Below, in pieces: positions 7,219 through 14,673 of a stretch of 19,459 bases of DNA (the stretch's first letter is position 1; the number at the start of each line of letters is the position of its first letter). The DNA lies in the NCBI GenBank assembly GCA_003487805.1, contig DNNE01000157.1, forward strand, positions 68,393 through 87,851. Direction: 5' to 3'. The notes below the pieces were generated by a model that worked only from the letters and a program-made list of their open reading frames with translations, did no database searches and had not been told where the DNA came from. This DNA is from Blastocatellia bacterium (GTDB lineage Bacteria; Acidobacteriota; Blastocatellia; Pyrinomonadales; Pyrinomonadaceae). Position numbers and translations under genes: made by a program.

Positions 7219-8202
7219 TTGGATTGGACAACGAAGAGCGTTCTGGTAACTGGCGCCGGCGGTTTCATAGGTAGCCATTTAGTTGAGCAACTGGTGTCAC
7301 GAGGGGCGCGCACCCGCGCGTTCGTCAGATATACGTCCGTGGGCTCATGGGGATGGCTTGACCAATCCGGATTTAAGGATGAGGTTGAAGTTCTTTCCGG
7401 CGATGTGCGCGATCGGGACACGCTCGAACGGGCGCTGTCGGGCGTTGACGTTGTCTTTCACCTGGCTGCGCTGATCGCGATTCCTTATTCGTACGACGCT
7501 CCGCTGTCGTATGTCAGAACCAACGTGGAAGGCACGTTGAATGTGCTGCAAGCGGCGATTCGCAATAACGTCGGCCTCGCCGTTCACACCTCCACCAGTG
7601 AAGTCTATGGAACTGCGCGCTGCATTCCAATCAGCGAAGATCACCCACTCCAGGGCCAATCACCTTATTCGGCTTCGAAGATTGGCGCGGACAAAATTGC
7701 GGAATCCGTCCACCTCTCTTTCGGCTTGCCGGTAATAACGGTTCGGCCTTTCAACACCTATGGCCCGCGCCAATCGGCCCGAGCCGTGATTCCCACAATC
7801 ATCACGCAGGCGTTGGCTGATAAACCGATCAGCTTGGGTAACCTTGAACCGACGCGCGACCTCAACTACGTCGAAGATACCGTGGAAGGGTTCATCAAGG
7901 CGGCCGAGTGCCTGAAGGCTCCCGGTCAAGTGATAAATCTGGGAACGGGTCGCGAGATTTCGATTAAAGAGCTGGCAACGATCATCCTCAAGCTCATGAA
8001 GAAGGATCTGCCGATCATCTCTGAGAGTGAGCGCGTACGGCCGCCGGGCAGCGAGGTCGAACGATTGTGCGCAGATACCGAAAAGGCGCGGTCGCTCCTC
8101 GGTTGGGAGCCGACGTTTTCGCTCGAAGACGGCTTAACGCGCACCATCGAGTGGATACGTGAAAATAAGGAGAAATATCGAAGTGGCGTCTACGTCGTTT
8201 GA
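7219..8202 (+). CDS. legB: NAD-dependent NDP-N-acetylglucosamine 4,6-dehydratase (LegB)
   Basis: A 327-aa extended short-chain dehydrogenase/reductase. The NAD loop is TGAGGFIG (11-18), the active site has T126-S127-E128 (TSEVYG) and the YxxxK pair Y150/K154 (SPYSASKIGADKI), and the downstream VRPFNTYGPRQSARAVIPTIITQ stretch (read from about residue 175) is characteristic of LegB proteins. It would oxidise C4 and deoxygenate C6 of GDP- or UDP-GlcNAc, giving the 4-keto sugar used by the adjacent LegC aminotransferase. I accept the TTG start at 7219 because it lies just before the Rossmann fold, behind a modest AAAGAGAG at 7199-7206, and no ATG fits. It overlaps legC by 20 bases if that gene starts at 8183. 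Confidence 0.92.
   Translation: MDWTTKSVLVTGAGGFIGSHLVEQLVSRGARTRAFVRYTSVGSWGWLDQSGFKDEVEVLSGDVRDRDTLERALSGVDVVFHLAALIAIPYSYDAPLSYVRTNVEGTLNVLQAAIRNNVGLAVHTSTSEVYGTARCIPISEDHPLQGQSPYSASKIGADKIAESVHLSFGLPVITVRPFNTYGPRQSARAVIPTIITQALADKPISLGNLEPTRDLNYVEDTVEGFIKAAECLKAPGQVINLGTGREISIKELATIILKLMKKDLPIISESERVRPPGSEVERLCADTEKARSLLGWEPTFSLEDGLTRTIEWIRENKEKYRSGVYVV
8167..8173 (+). promoter_or_regulatory. Strong Shine-Dalgarno that sets the legC start
   Basis: AAGGAGA lies inside the 3' end of legB and is followed after 9 bases by an in-frame GTG at 8183. The longer open frame begins at a GTG at 8159, upstream of this site, so the site supports 8183 as the real start. A later in-frame ATG at 8228, just before IPLSVP where LegC proteins often begin, remains an alternative. 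Confidence 0.6.
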
Positions 8203-9376
8203 GCCGGGAGCGCTAGCGCCCAGTGGCATGATCCCCCTGTCCGTTCCGCTGCTTAGCGGGAATGAATGGAAGTATCTCAAGGAATGTCTTGATAGCGGCT
8301 GGGTTTCTTCCGCCGGCCCTTTCGTCGATCGCTTTGAGCGGATGGTTGCCGATTATGCGGGAACGCAGCACGGCGTCGCCATCGTAAACGGAACGGCCGC
8401 GCTGCACACGGCATTGTTGATAGCCGGAGTCGAACCAGACGACGAAGTTTTGGTTTCGACGCTCACCTTCATCGCGCCAGTGAACACCATTCGCTACGCA
8501 GGCGCCTGGCCCGTGCTGATTGATGCCGAGCCTGCGCACTGGCAAATGGACCCCCAGAGAGTCGCGGACTTTCTCGATAACGAGTGTCGTTGGCAGAACC
8601 ACGAACTTCGGAATAAAGCGAATGGCCGGCGGGTGAAAGCTATTATGCCGGTTCACATTCTGGGCCATCCTTGCGACATGGACCCGATATTAGCGGCGGC
8701 GCGCAAATATGACTTGATCGTGATTGAGGATGCTACCGAAAGTCTCGGCGCCGAATACAAAGGACGTAAGGTCGGACACCTGGGCGATATCGGCTGTTTC
8801 AGTTTCAATGGGAATAAGATCATTACCACCGGTGGCGGCGGAATGATCGTCACGGACGATGCGAACTGGACGGCAAAAGCAAAGTATTTGAGTACGCAAG
8901 CTAAAGATGACCCCATCGAGTATGTTCACAACGAAATCGGTTTTAACTACAGACTAACCAATATTCAGGCGGCGCTGGGTTGCGCTCAGATGGAACAAAT
9001 GGATGAGACGCTCTCGAAAAAACGGGCGATTGCAGGCCGTTATGGCTCTGCGCTGGGCGACGTGCCGGGAGTCTCTTTAATGCGCGAGGCGAGTTGGGCC
9101 AGCAGCAACTTTTGGATGTATACCGTTTTGATCGACGGAAAGATTTACGGAGAAAACAGTCGCGCGTTGATGAGACGCCTCGCCAGAGAGGACATTCAGT
9201 CTCGGCCACTCTGGCAACCAATGCACCAATCTCCCGCTTGCCAGGACTTTCAGGTACGGGGCGGCGAAGTAGCTGACCTTCTGCATCGTGATGCGTTAAC
9301 CTTACCTTGTTCGGCTGGTTTGCCGCTTGACGACCAAGATCGCGTAATTGATGCTATACAAGCGGGCGTTCGCTAG
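8183..9376 (+). CDS. legC: PLP-dependent C4 aminotransferase (LegC, DegT/DnrJ/EryC1 family)
   Basis: From the GTG at 8183 the product is 397 aa. It is a fold-type I sugar aminotransferase of the DegT family: the motif SGWVSSAGPFV opens the domain, NGTAALH binds phosphate, IEDATESLGA carries the ring-nitrogen Asp (D183), and FSFNGNKIITTGGGGM carries the Schiff-base lysine (K212). The GNKIITTGGGGM form and the IPLSVP..GNEWKYLKECLDSGW opening are typical of LegC rather than of ArnB- or WecE-type enzymes. It would transfer an amino group, usually from glutamate, to C4 of the 4-keto-6-deoxy sugar made by LegB. It is the last gene of the left cassette; its final codons lie in a 14-base direct repeat that flanks the palindromic element. 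Confidence 0.92.
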   Translation: MASTSFEPGALAPSGMIPLSVPLLSGNEWKYLKECLDSGWVSSAGPFVDRFERMVADYAGTQHGVAIVNGTAALHTALLIAGVEPDDEVLVSTLTFIAPVNTIRYAGAWPVLIDAEPAHWQMDPQRVADFLDNECRWQNHELRNKANGRRVKAIMPVHILGHPCDMDPILAAARKYDLIVIEDATESLGAEYKGRKVGHLGDIGCFSFNGNKIITTGGGGMIVTDDANWTAKAKYLSTQAKDDPIEYVHNEIGFNYRLTNIQAALGCAQMEQMDETLSKKRAIAGRYGSALGDVPGVSLMREASWASSNFWMYTVLIDGKIYGENSRALMRRLAREDIQSRPLWQPMHQSPACQDFQVRGGEVADLLHRDALTLPCSAGLPLDDQDRVIDAIQAGVR

Positions 9377-9377
9377 T
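9364..9377. repeat. 14-bp direct repeat, left copy, flanking the palindromic element
   Basis: GGGCGTTCGCTAGT includes the last codons and the stop of legC. It recurs at 9480-9493 as GGGCGTTCACTAGT, differing at one base. The pair lies immediately outside the palindromic element and looks like a target-site duplication or a duplication made during insertion. Confidence 0.65.
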
Positions 9378-9384
9378 GCCCTAA

Positions 9385-9468
9385 TTTGTAACGCAAACTG
9401 TTAGTTTGCGATGAGTAATGGCATCAGAGAGAGCGCAAACTAACAGTTTGCGTTACAAAAACTAAACC
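9385..9468. repeat. Palindromic double-hairpin repeat, copy 2 (complete)
   Basis: The 26-base left arm (9385-9410) and right arm (9434-9459) are perfect inverted repeats around a 23-base spacer (9411-9433). Each arm also folds on itself: CGCAAACT-GTT-AGTTTGCG on the left and CGCAAACT-AAC-AGTTTGCG on the right. The inverted symmetry extends outward to AGTGCCCT (9375-9382) and AGGGCACT (9469-9476), interrupted by extra bases on the right side. Compared with copy 1 at 1-76, the spacer starts alike (ATGAGT-ATGGCAT) and the right flank AACTAAACC is shared. It has no T tract on either side, so a rho-independent terminator is unlikely, though it could affect mRNA stability between the two modules. 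Confidence 0.9.
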
Positions 9469-9479
9469 AGGGCACTCCT

Positions 9480-9493
9480 GGGCGTTCACTAGT
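9480..9493. repeat. 14-bp direct repeat, right copy, flanking the palindromic element
   Basis: GGGCGTTCACTAGT matches 13 of 14 bases of 9364-9377. It lies just right of the outer inverted repeat AGGGCACT and 25 bases before the start of the next gene. Confidence 0.65.
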
Positions 9494-9518
9494 CGCATCG
9501 GCACCGGCAGCGAAATCA

Positions 9519-10394
9519 ATGAATCCAACTGAGTTCTTTTGGCGATCAAACGCGGCCGTTTTGCGTCGAAGCGGTGCTTTGCTAAGTCGTCTCGCCGAGC
9601 GTGCCTACTTTCGCGCCGAACCGAAGCAATCAGCCGCGGAGAAGAATCTCTTAAGAGAGAATGAAAAACTGCGCAATCGTCATGCGGGGCAGCGCTGCTT
9701 CGTAATCGGAAATGGGCCTTCGCTGACCACACAGGATTTGACGCCGCTGGCAGGCGAGATCACTTTTGTGATGAACGCCTTCTGGAAACATCCGATTTTG
9801 GACGACTGGCAACCGACTTACTTCTGTTTTGCGGACCCGGTCTGGTATGACGGTTCTGAGGCGGTAATAGAATTCTTTGATTCCGTTCGCGACCGCACTC
9901 CTAAGGCGAAATATATTTTTCCCTTAGATGGAAAACCGATCGTTGAAAAGAATTCACTGCTGCCGCTCGAGTCGACGTATTTCTTTGCTTACCAGGAGCA
10001 GCCGATCGGACTTTCCGTAGCGGACACTTTCGATCTGACTGTTCCGGTCCCTTACCCGTTTAGCGCGTCCCAGCTGGCCATAATGGCGGCCATGTTCATG
10101 GGATGCACGCCCATCTATCTAATGGGACTTGATCACGATTGGCTGGCTCATCGCGGTCAGGATACACATTTCTTTTCGGGTCGAAGCATTGAGAATCATC
10201 CTAAGGCAACGGGAGAACTGAACTACTCTTATGATTCAGAGATCGAGGCCATGGGAAAACTATGGAAGGGTTATAAAAAGCTGAGCTCGCTGGCGGCAGC
10301 GCACGGCATCCAGATATTCAATGCAACCGCGGGTGGATTTCTGGATGTATTCGAACGAGTAAACTACGAATCTCTATTCGACTCGGCGTCCTGA
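9519..10394 (+). CDS. MptE-like / GT42-like protein, candidate nonulosonic acid transferase
   Basis: This 291-aa protein has a short helical N-terminus (1-55) followed by a Rossmann-type domain with CFVIGNGPSLTTQDL (60-74), a strand ending FVMNAFW (83-89) and YFCFADP (101-107), then PIYLMGLDHDW (198-208). This order matches the MptE-like (DUF115) domain of flagellin-modifying Maf proteins and the GT42 sialyltransferase Cst-II. From memory of the Cst-II sequence, N65 and N86 align with donor-binding N9 and N31, and the segments around 181-207 and 260-286 align without gaps. The Cst-II catalytic His (188) has no obvious partner, so the catalytic role is unproven. Being next to a CMP-nonulosonate pathway, it is the best candidate to transfer that sugar. 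The ATG at 9519 lacks a clear ribosome site. Confidence 0.7.
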   Translation: MNPTEFFWRSNAAVLRRSGALLSRLAERAYFRAEPKQSAAEKNLLRENEKLRNRHAGQRCFVIGNGPSLTTQDLTPLAGEITFVMNAFWKHPILDDWQPTYFCFADPVWYDGSEAVIEFFDSVRDRTPKAKYIFPLDGKPIVEKNSLLPLESTYFFAYQEQPIGLSVADTFDLTVPVPYPFSASQLAIMAAMFMGCTPIYLMGLDHDWLAHRGQDTHFFSGRSIENHPKATGELNYSYDSEIEAMGKLWKGYKKLSSLAAAHGIQIFNATAGGFLDVFERVNYESLFDSAS

Positions 10395-10422
10395 TACGCA
10401 AAGCCGCGATCCTTGCCGGCCG

Positions 10423-11301
10423 GTGAACTTGCGAATGTCTGTACGGAACAATTTCAAAAACATCATAAGGCTCCTGACACCTCCAATCGTACTCAAGGCG
10501 GTTGCCTCCCTTAAATCAACGTCTTCAACCGAGCACATTTTGGAATATGCGCCCGACGCGTGGGACGTAACGGTCGCACCGCAAGACGGGGAAGTCGACG
10601 GGTGGAACGCCGAAAACGTAGCTGAGACTGAAAGTCATAAATGGGAAATGTTCTGCCACAACCTGGAGAGCGCAGGTCCGCTGGGATTCGCGCACGAACA
10701 TCCCGATCTGAGCGTGACGCGTTATGTTCCGTTCCACAATGTTCATATGACGTATGCGTATCTCCTGGCACTGACGGCTCATCAGAAGGATGCGATTTCA
10801 GTACTCGACTGGGGCGGAGCGCTGGGTCATTATTATCAAATCGGCCGAGCTGTCTTACCCGACGTGAAGATTGATTTCCATTGCAGGGAGGTGCCAAAGT
10901 TGGCGGCGGTGGGCCAGCGGCTGAACCCTGAGGTTCACTGGTACGTCGACGACAGTTGCCTCGACAGATCTTATGACTTAGTCATGATGAACGGCTCATT
11001 GCAGTATTTCAGGAACTGGCAGGAAACTCTGTGCCGCGTCGCCGCCGCGGCTAACCAGTTTTTTTTCCTCACGCGGCTCCCGGTCGTTGAAAGCAGCCCT
11101 TCGTTTCCGGCTCGACAGCATATCTACGGAACTGAGATGATTCACATGCAGTTGAATCAGGCCGAAGTGTTGCAGGTTGCCCAAAGCGCCGGACTTGAAC
11201 TCTTCCGCGAAGTCGTAGTGGGCGACCGCCCGTATGTCCATGGCGCGCCGGAGCAATGCGAATTGCGTGGCTGGATTTTCAAGGCCGCGAAGGCTAGATA
11301 A
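10423..11301 (+). CDS. TIGR04325-type putative methyltransferase
   Basis: A 292-aa protein whose central SAM-binding motif VLDWGGALGHYY (127-138) and later LVMMNGSLQYFRNW (186-199) match the putative methyltransferase family TIGR04325 found in polysaccharide loci. I assign that family from memory. The N-terminal 120 residues include a basic stretch and an aromatic-rich segment (YVPFHNVHMTYAYLLALTAH, 101-120) before the Rossmann core. No substrate has been established for the family; modification of a glycan in this cluster is the natural inference. The start is uncertain: GTG 10423, TTG 10429 and ATG 10435 are all in frame and none has a strong ribosome site. It follows the MptE-like gene by 28 bases. 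Confidence 0.72.
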   Translation: MNLRMSVRNNFKNIIRLLTPPIVLKAVASLKSTSSTEHILEYAPDAWDVTVAPQDGEVDGWNAENVAETESHKWEMFCHNLESAGPLGFAHEHPDLSVTRYVPFHNVHMTYAYLLALTAHQKDAISVLDWGGALGHYYQIGRAVLPDVKIDFHCREVPKLAAVGQRLNPEVHWYVDDSCLDRSYDLVMMNGSLQYFRNWQETLCRVAAAANQFFFLTRLPVVESSPSFPARQHIYGTEMIHMQLNQAEVLQVAQSAGLELFREVVVGDRPYVHGAPEQCELRGWIFKAAKAR

Positions 11302-11317
11302 TTAATGGTCATGAATT

Positions 11318-11324
11318 AAGGAGA
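11318..11324 (+). promoter_or_regulatory. Shine-Dalgarno supporting a GTG start
   Basis: AAGGAGA lies 11 bases upstream of the GTG at 11336 and is the best ribosome site near this gene. The encoded N-terminus begins directly with the expected CxxC zinc motif, which supports the GTG. Confidence 0.55.
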
Positions 11325-11335
11325 CAACGTTTTCA

Positions 11336-12556
11336 GTGAAATCCTGCCTGGTTTGCAATTCAACAATCGAACCCTTCCTGTCTTTCGGCAAAATGCCGAT
11401 CGCCAATGGCTTTCTAACGTCCGATCAAGTTCGGGATGAATATTTTTTCGATCTGCAGGTTGGTTTTTGCCATCGTTGCACTATGGTGCAGCTGACCGAA
11501 CACGTCGATCGCGAAAAGATGTTTCACGATGAATATGCGTTCTTCTCGTCGACGTCAACTCGCATGGCCCGGCACTTTGGCGAATTCGCCGCGAGTGTAA
11601 GGCAGGATTACCTGCGTCTGCCCGATCCTTTTGTGGTTGAGATCGGGAGCAATGACGGGATCATGCTGCAGAATTTTGCTCAGGCCAATATTCGTCATCT
11701 CGGGATTGAGCCATCCGCGAACGTGGCGGCAGTTGCCAGATCGAAGGGCATCAATACGATTTGCGAATTTTTCGACGAACAACTGGCCCGCCGAATCGTC
11801 GCGGAATACGGACAGGCAGACGCGTTTCTGGGCGCGAATGTAATGTGTCACCTCCCCTATCTGCATTCGGTCGCTGCGGGAATAAGAATTTTGTTGAAGC
11901 CGAGCGGAGTACTTGTCTTCGAAGATCCGTACATTGGCGACATCGTTGAAAAGACTTCGTACGATCAAATCTATGATGAGCATGCATCTTATTTTTCAGT
12001 CGCTTCGATCAGCAACCTATTTGAGCAGCATGACCTGGAAGTTGTCGACGTGATTCCGCAAAATGTTCACGGGGGCTCTATGCGCTATGTGATTGCACAC
12101 AAAGGCGCGCGGACTCCTTCGCCGGCAGTCGCAACTCAGCGCGCCAAAGAAACCGAGATGGGTCTCGGCGAAGCCACAACCTATGAGAAGCTGCGTCGCA
12201 ACATCGAGCGTTCGCGTGACGATCTCATGAATCTTCTGCGTGACTTGAAAAGTCAGGGAAAGCGCGTGGTGGGATACGGCGCTACCTCAAAGAGCACTAC
12301 CGTAACGAACTACTGCGGGATTACTCCGGAGTTGATCGAATTCATCAGCGATACGACCCCAATCAAGCAGGGAAAGTTAAGTCCCGGAGCACACATACCC
12401 GTGCGCCCATACCAGGAGTTTGTCGATGATTATCCGGACTATGCGTTGCTCTTCGCGTGGAATCATGGTGAGGAAATCATCGAAAAGGAATCGGCATTCC
12501 AGCAGGCCGGCGGAAAATGGATCGTCTATGTTCCGGAAGTGAAGGTGCTGGGATGA
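11336..12556 (+). CDS. NDP-sugar C-methyltransferase (TylC3/NovU/KijD1 type)
   Basis: The 406-aa protein has the three-part structure of deoxysugar C-methyltransferases. These are an N-terminal zinc knuckle (C4, C7, C45, C48), a class I SAM domain (VEIGSNDGIM, 101-110) and a C-terminal Rossmann-like domain with RVVGYGATSKSTTV. E215-H216 in YDEHASYFS corresponds to the Glu-His pair proposed as base in KijD1 and TcaB9. Such enzymes add a methyl group to the carbon (usually C3) next to a keto group of an NDP-deoxysugar, giving a branched sugar. Its stop codon overlaps the start of the following aminotransferase by 4 bases, so the two steps probably belong to one sugar pathway. The position methylated cannot be read from the sequence. 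Confidence 0.85.
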   Translation: MKSCLVCNSTIEPFLSFGKMPIANGFLTSDQVRDEYFFDLQVGFCHRCTMVQLTEHVDREKMFHDEYAFFSSTSTRMARHFGEFAASVRQDYLRLPDPFVVEIGSNDGIMLQNFAQANIRHLGIEPSANVAAVARSKGINTICEFFDEQLARRIVAEYGQADAFLGANVMCHLPYLHSVAAGIRILLKPSGVLVFEDPYIGDIVEKTSYDQIYDEHASYFSVASISNLFEQHDLEVVDVIPQNVHGGSMRYVIAHKGARTPSPAVATQRAKETEMGLGEATTYEKLRRNIERSRDDLMNLLRDLKSQGKRVVGYGATSKSTTVTNYCGITPELIEFISDTTPIKQGKLSPGAHIPVRPYQEFVDDYPDYALLFAWNHGEEIIEKESAFQQAGGKWIVYVPEVKVLG

Positions 12557-13668
12557 TCCTGTGCGCGAATCCACGCGCGCAATATCTGGCGCAGCAGGCA
12601 GAGATCGATGCTGCTATTGCGCGCGTATTAAATAACGGCAGATACATCCTCGGTGAAGAAGAACAGGCTTTTGAAGAAGAGTTTTCAGCTTACGTCGGCG
12701 TGCCGTATGGCGTCGGTGTTGGCAGCGGAACTGACGCTTTATACCTGGCCCTCGCGGCCTGCCAAATTGGAGAAGGCGACGAAGTCATTACCGTTTCGCA
12801 TACGGCAGTTGCGACGGTCGCGGCGATAGAGCTTGCCGGCGCCACTCCAGTGCTCATAGATATCGAGCGCGATTTCTTTACGCTCGATCCCAACAAGCTT
12901 GAGGCGGCCATAACATCCCGCACGAAAGCGATCATTCCGGTCCATATTTATGGTCAACCTGCGGATCTCGATCCGATTCTCGACATTGCGACGCGTCATA
13001 ACCTGAGGGTGATTGAGGATTGTGCCCAGGCGCATGGGGCGATTTACAAAGGAACGCGTGTCGGCGCACGTGGAGATATTGGCTGTTTCAGTTTTTATCC
13101 GACGAAGAATCTCGGGGCAATTGGTGACGGTGGCATGATTGTCACGAAGGATGCCGCACTTGCCGAACGGGCGCGGCTGCTTCGCGAGTATGGATGGGCA
13201 GAGCGATATGTTAGTCATATCCCCGGCGGAAACTCGCGATTGGATGAATTGCAGGCAGCGATTCTGCGGGCGAAGTTGCGAACACTCGATGATTCAAACC
13301 AAAAGCGAATCGGCATTGCCCAACAATATAACGAATGTCTGAGTGACAACGGATTGATATTGCCGCGAATGCGCGAAGATACGACGCACGTTTTTCACCT
13401 GTATGTCGTGCGTGTCCCCGAGCGGCACATGGCCCAGGAATATCTACAAAGCCGTGACGTGAATACTCTTGTGCACTATCCGGTTCCGGTGCATCTGCAA
13501 CCCGCCTACCACCATCGGCTGCGCGTGCCGGCCCAAATGCGGGAGACTGAATCGGCGGCACAAGAGATACTCTCTTTACCGATGTACCCGGAATTGAGTC
13601 AGGAGAACACTCAGCAGGTTATCGATAACCTCAGGTCGTTTATGCTCGCACGTCAGCCCGTTAATTAA
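12553..13668 (+). CDS. Sugar aminotransferase, DegT/DnrJ/EryC1 family (3-aminotransferase-like)
   Basis: From the ATG at 12553 (ATGA overlap with the C-methyltransferase stop) the product is 371 aa; a longer frame from 12517 has no support. Features are NNGRYILGEEEQAFE (28-42), GSGTDAL (58-64), IEDCAQAHGA (154-163, ring Asp D156) and FSFYPTKNLGAIGDGG (179-194, Schiff-base lysine K185). The CAQAHGA and FYPTKNLGA-GDGG forms resemble FdtB, QdtB and DesV, which aminate the 3-keto position of dTDP-6-deoxysugars, rather than C4 enzymes such as LegC at 8183. It therefore likely makes a second, different amino sugar. The position specificity is inference from motif resemblance. Confidence 0.85.
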   Translation: MILCANPRAQYLAQQAEIDAAIARVLNNGRYILGEEEQAFEEEFSAYVGVPYGVGVGSGTDALYLALAACQIGEGDEVITVSHTAVATVAAIELAGATPVLIDIERDFFTLDPNKLEAAITSRTKAIIPVHIYGQPADLDPILDIATRHNLRVIEDCAQAHGAIYKGTRVGARGDIGCFSFYPTKNLGAIGDGGMIVTKDAALAERARLLREYGWAERYVSHIPGGNSRLDELQAAILRAKLRTLDDSNQKRIGIAQQYNECLSDNGLILPRMREDTTHVFHLYVVRVPERHMAQEYLQSRDVNTLVHYPVPVHLQPAYHHRLRVPAQMRETESAAQEILSLPMYPELSQENTQQVIDNLRSFMLARQPVN

Positions 13669-13680
13669 AGCAGCGCAAAG

Positions 13681-14673
13681 TTGGACCAGCCCTCGAACAA
13701 ACAAATCACCGCCAACTGCGAAGGCAAAGGCATCCTGATAACCGGCGGCGGCGGATATCTCGCCCACAGCCTGCTGGACATCCTCAAGGACGTTGAATGT
13801 CGAGTGGTTCGGTTAGGCCGTTCTTTAGAAAGACCCACTCCGCCAAAAGGTCGCGCTCAAATTGACGATTTAGTCGGCGACGTGCGCGAGCGCAATGTTT
13901 GGGAGTCAGCGCTGGAGCAGATCGATGTGGTCTTTCACTTCGCCGGACAAACGAGCGTTTACGCAGCGAACCAGGATGCAGTAGCCGATCTGAATTCTAA
14001 CGTCATGCCGATGCTGCATCTGCTGGATGTATGCAGGGTGAAACGTTCGAACCCGATTGTTGTTTTCGCGGGTACAGTTACTGAGCTCGGTCTCCCGTCG
14101 ACAATTCCCGTTAACGAAAGCCAGCCCGATCATCCCGTCACTATCTATGATTTGCACAAGCTAATGGCGGAAAGATACCTGGTCCATTTTGCGAACGAAG
14201 GAGTAGTGCGCGGCGTGACGCTGCGTCTCGCGAACGTTTACGGTCCCGGGCCCCGCAGCAGCAGCGCCGATCGGGGCGTGCTCAACATGATGGTTCGTCG
14301 CGCCCTCGCCGGCCAGCCCATCACGGTCTATGGTGACGGAAACGAAATGCGGGATTACATCTTCACAGCAGACGTGGCAAATGCGTTCCTGAGTTGTGTC
14401 TCAGCGATTGAAAACACGAATGGCCGCTATTTTGTGATTGGCACCGGCCAAGGTCATACTATATTAGAAGCCATGAGTCTGGTTGCTGAACGTGTTGCCT
14501 TCAAGACAGGAATTCGCGCACCTTTGATTCACGTCGCGCCGCCGCAACCACAGTCACCAATCGAAGCGCGGAACTTCGTCGCCGACTCGAATCTTTTTGT
14601 TAAGTCGACGGGTTGGCAAGCGCGCGTACGCCTGGCTGAAGGAATTGACCAAACGATTGAGGCCGCCTTATGA
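13681..14673 (+). CDS. NAD-dependent sugar epimerase/dehydratase (SDR) 1 of 3
   Basis: A 330-aa extended SDR protein with the dinucleotide loop TGGGGYLA (21-28), FAGTVTELG as the catalytic Thr/Ser strand (129-137), the Y156/K160 pair in YDLHK, and RLANVYGPG followed by ITVYGDGNEMRDYIFTADVA, typical of nucleotide-sugar 4-epimerases and 4-ketoreductases. A 12-residue N-terminal extension precedes the fold. The TTG at 13681 is the first possible start, since an in-frame stop lies just upstream, and it follows the aminotransferase by 12 bases. The loop ends in Ala instead of the usual Gly, as in some family members. Reduction or epimerisation of the C-methylated amino sugar is the contextual guess; the substrate is unknown. 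Confidence 0.83.
   Translation: MDQPSNKQITANCEGKGILITGGGGYLAHSLLDILKDVECRVVRLGRSLERPTPPKGRAQIDDLVGDVRERNVWESALEQIDVVFHFAGQTSVYAANQDAVADLNSNVMPMLHLLDVCRVKRSNPIVVFAGTVTELGLPSTIPVNESQPDHPVTIYDLHKLMAERYLVHFANEGVVRGVTLRLANVYGPGPRSSSADRGVLNMMVRRALAGQPITVYGDGNEMRDYIFTADVANAFLSCVSAIENTNGRYFVIGTGQGHTILEAMSLVAERVAFKTGIRAPLIHVAPPQPQSPIEARNFVADSNLFVKSTGWQARVRLAEGIDQTIEAAL

Noticed and set aside
8213..8668. Minus-strand open frame of 151 codons opposite legC
   Set aside because: It overlaps the conserved PLP-fold region of legC completely and has no family motifs or ribosome site.
9385..9459. Palindrome as a rho-independent terminator after legC
   Set aside because: Neither side carries a run of T after the stem, and the same element also occurs upstream of the first gene, which fits a dispersed repeat better.
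1..9468. The two repeats as part of a CRISPR array
   Set aside because: Only two copies, 9.3 kb apart with genes between, each with long internal dyad symmetry and no regular spacers or cas genes.
12517..12552. Upstream extension of the DegT aminotransferase from 12517
   Set aside because: The extra 12 residues overlap the end of the C-methyltransferase gene and match nothing in the family. The ATG at 12553 gives the usual family start and an ATGA overlap.
12739..13218. Minus-strand open frame of 159 codons
   Set aside because: It is antisense to the aminotransferase core including the PLP lysine region and has no recognisable protein features.
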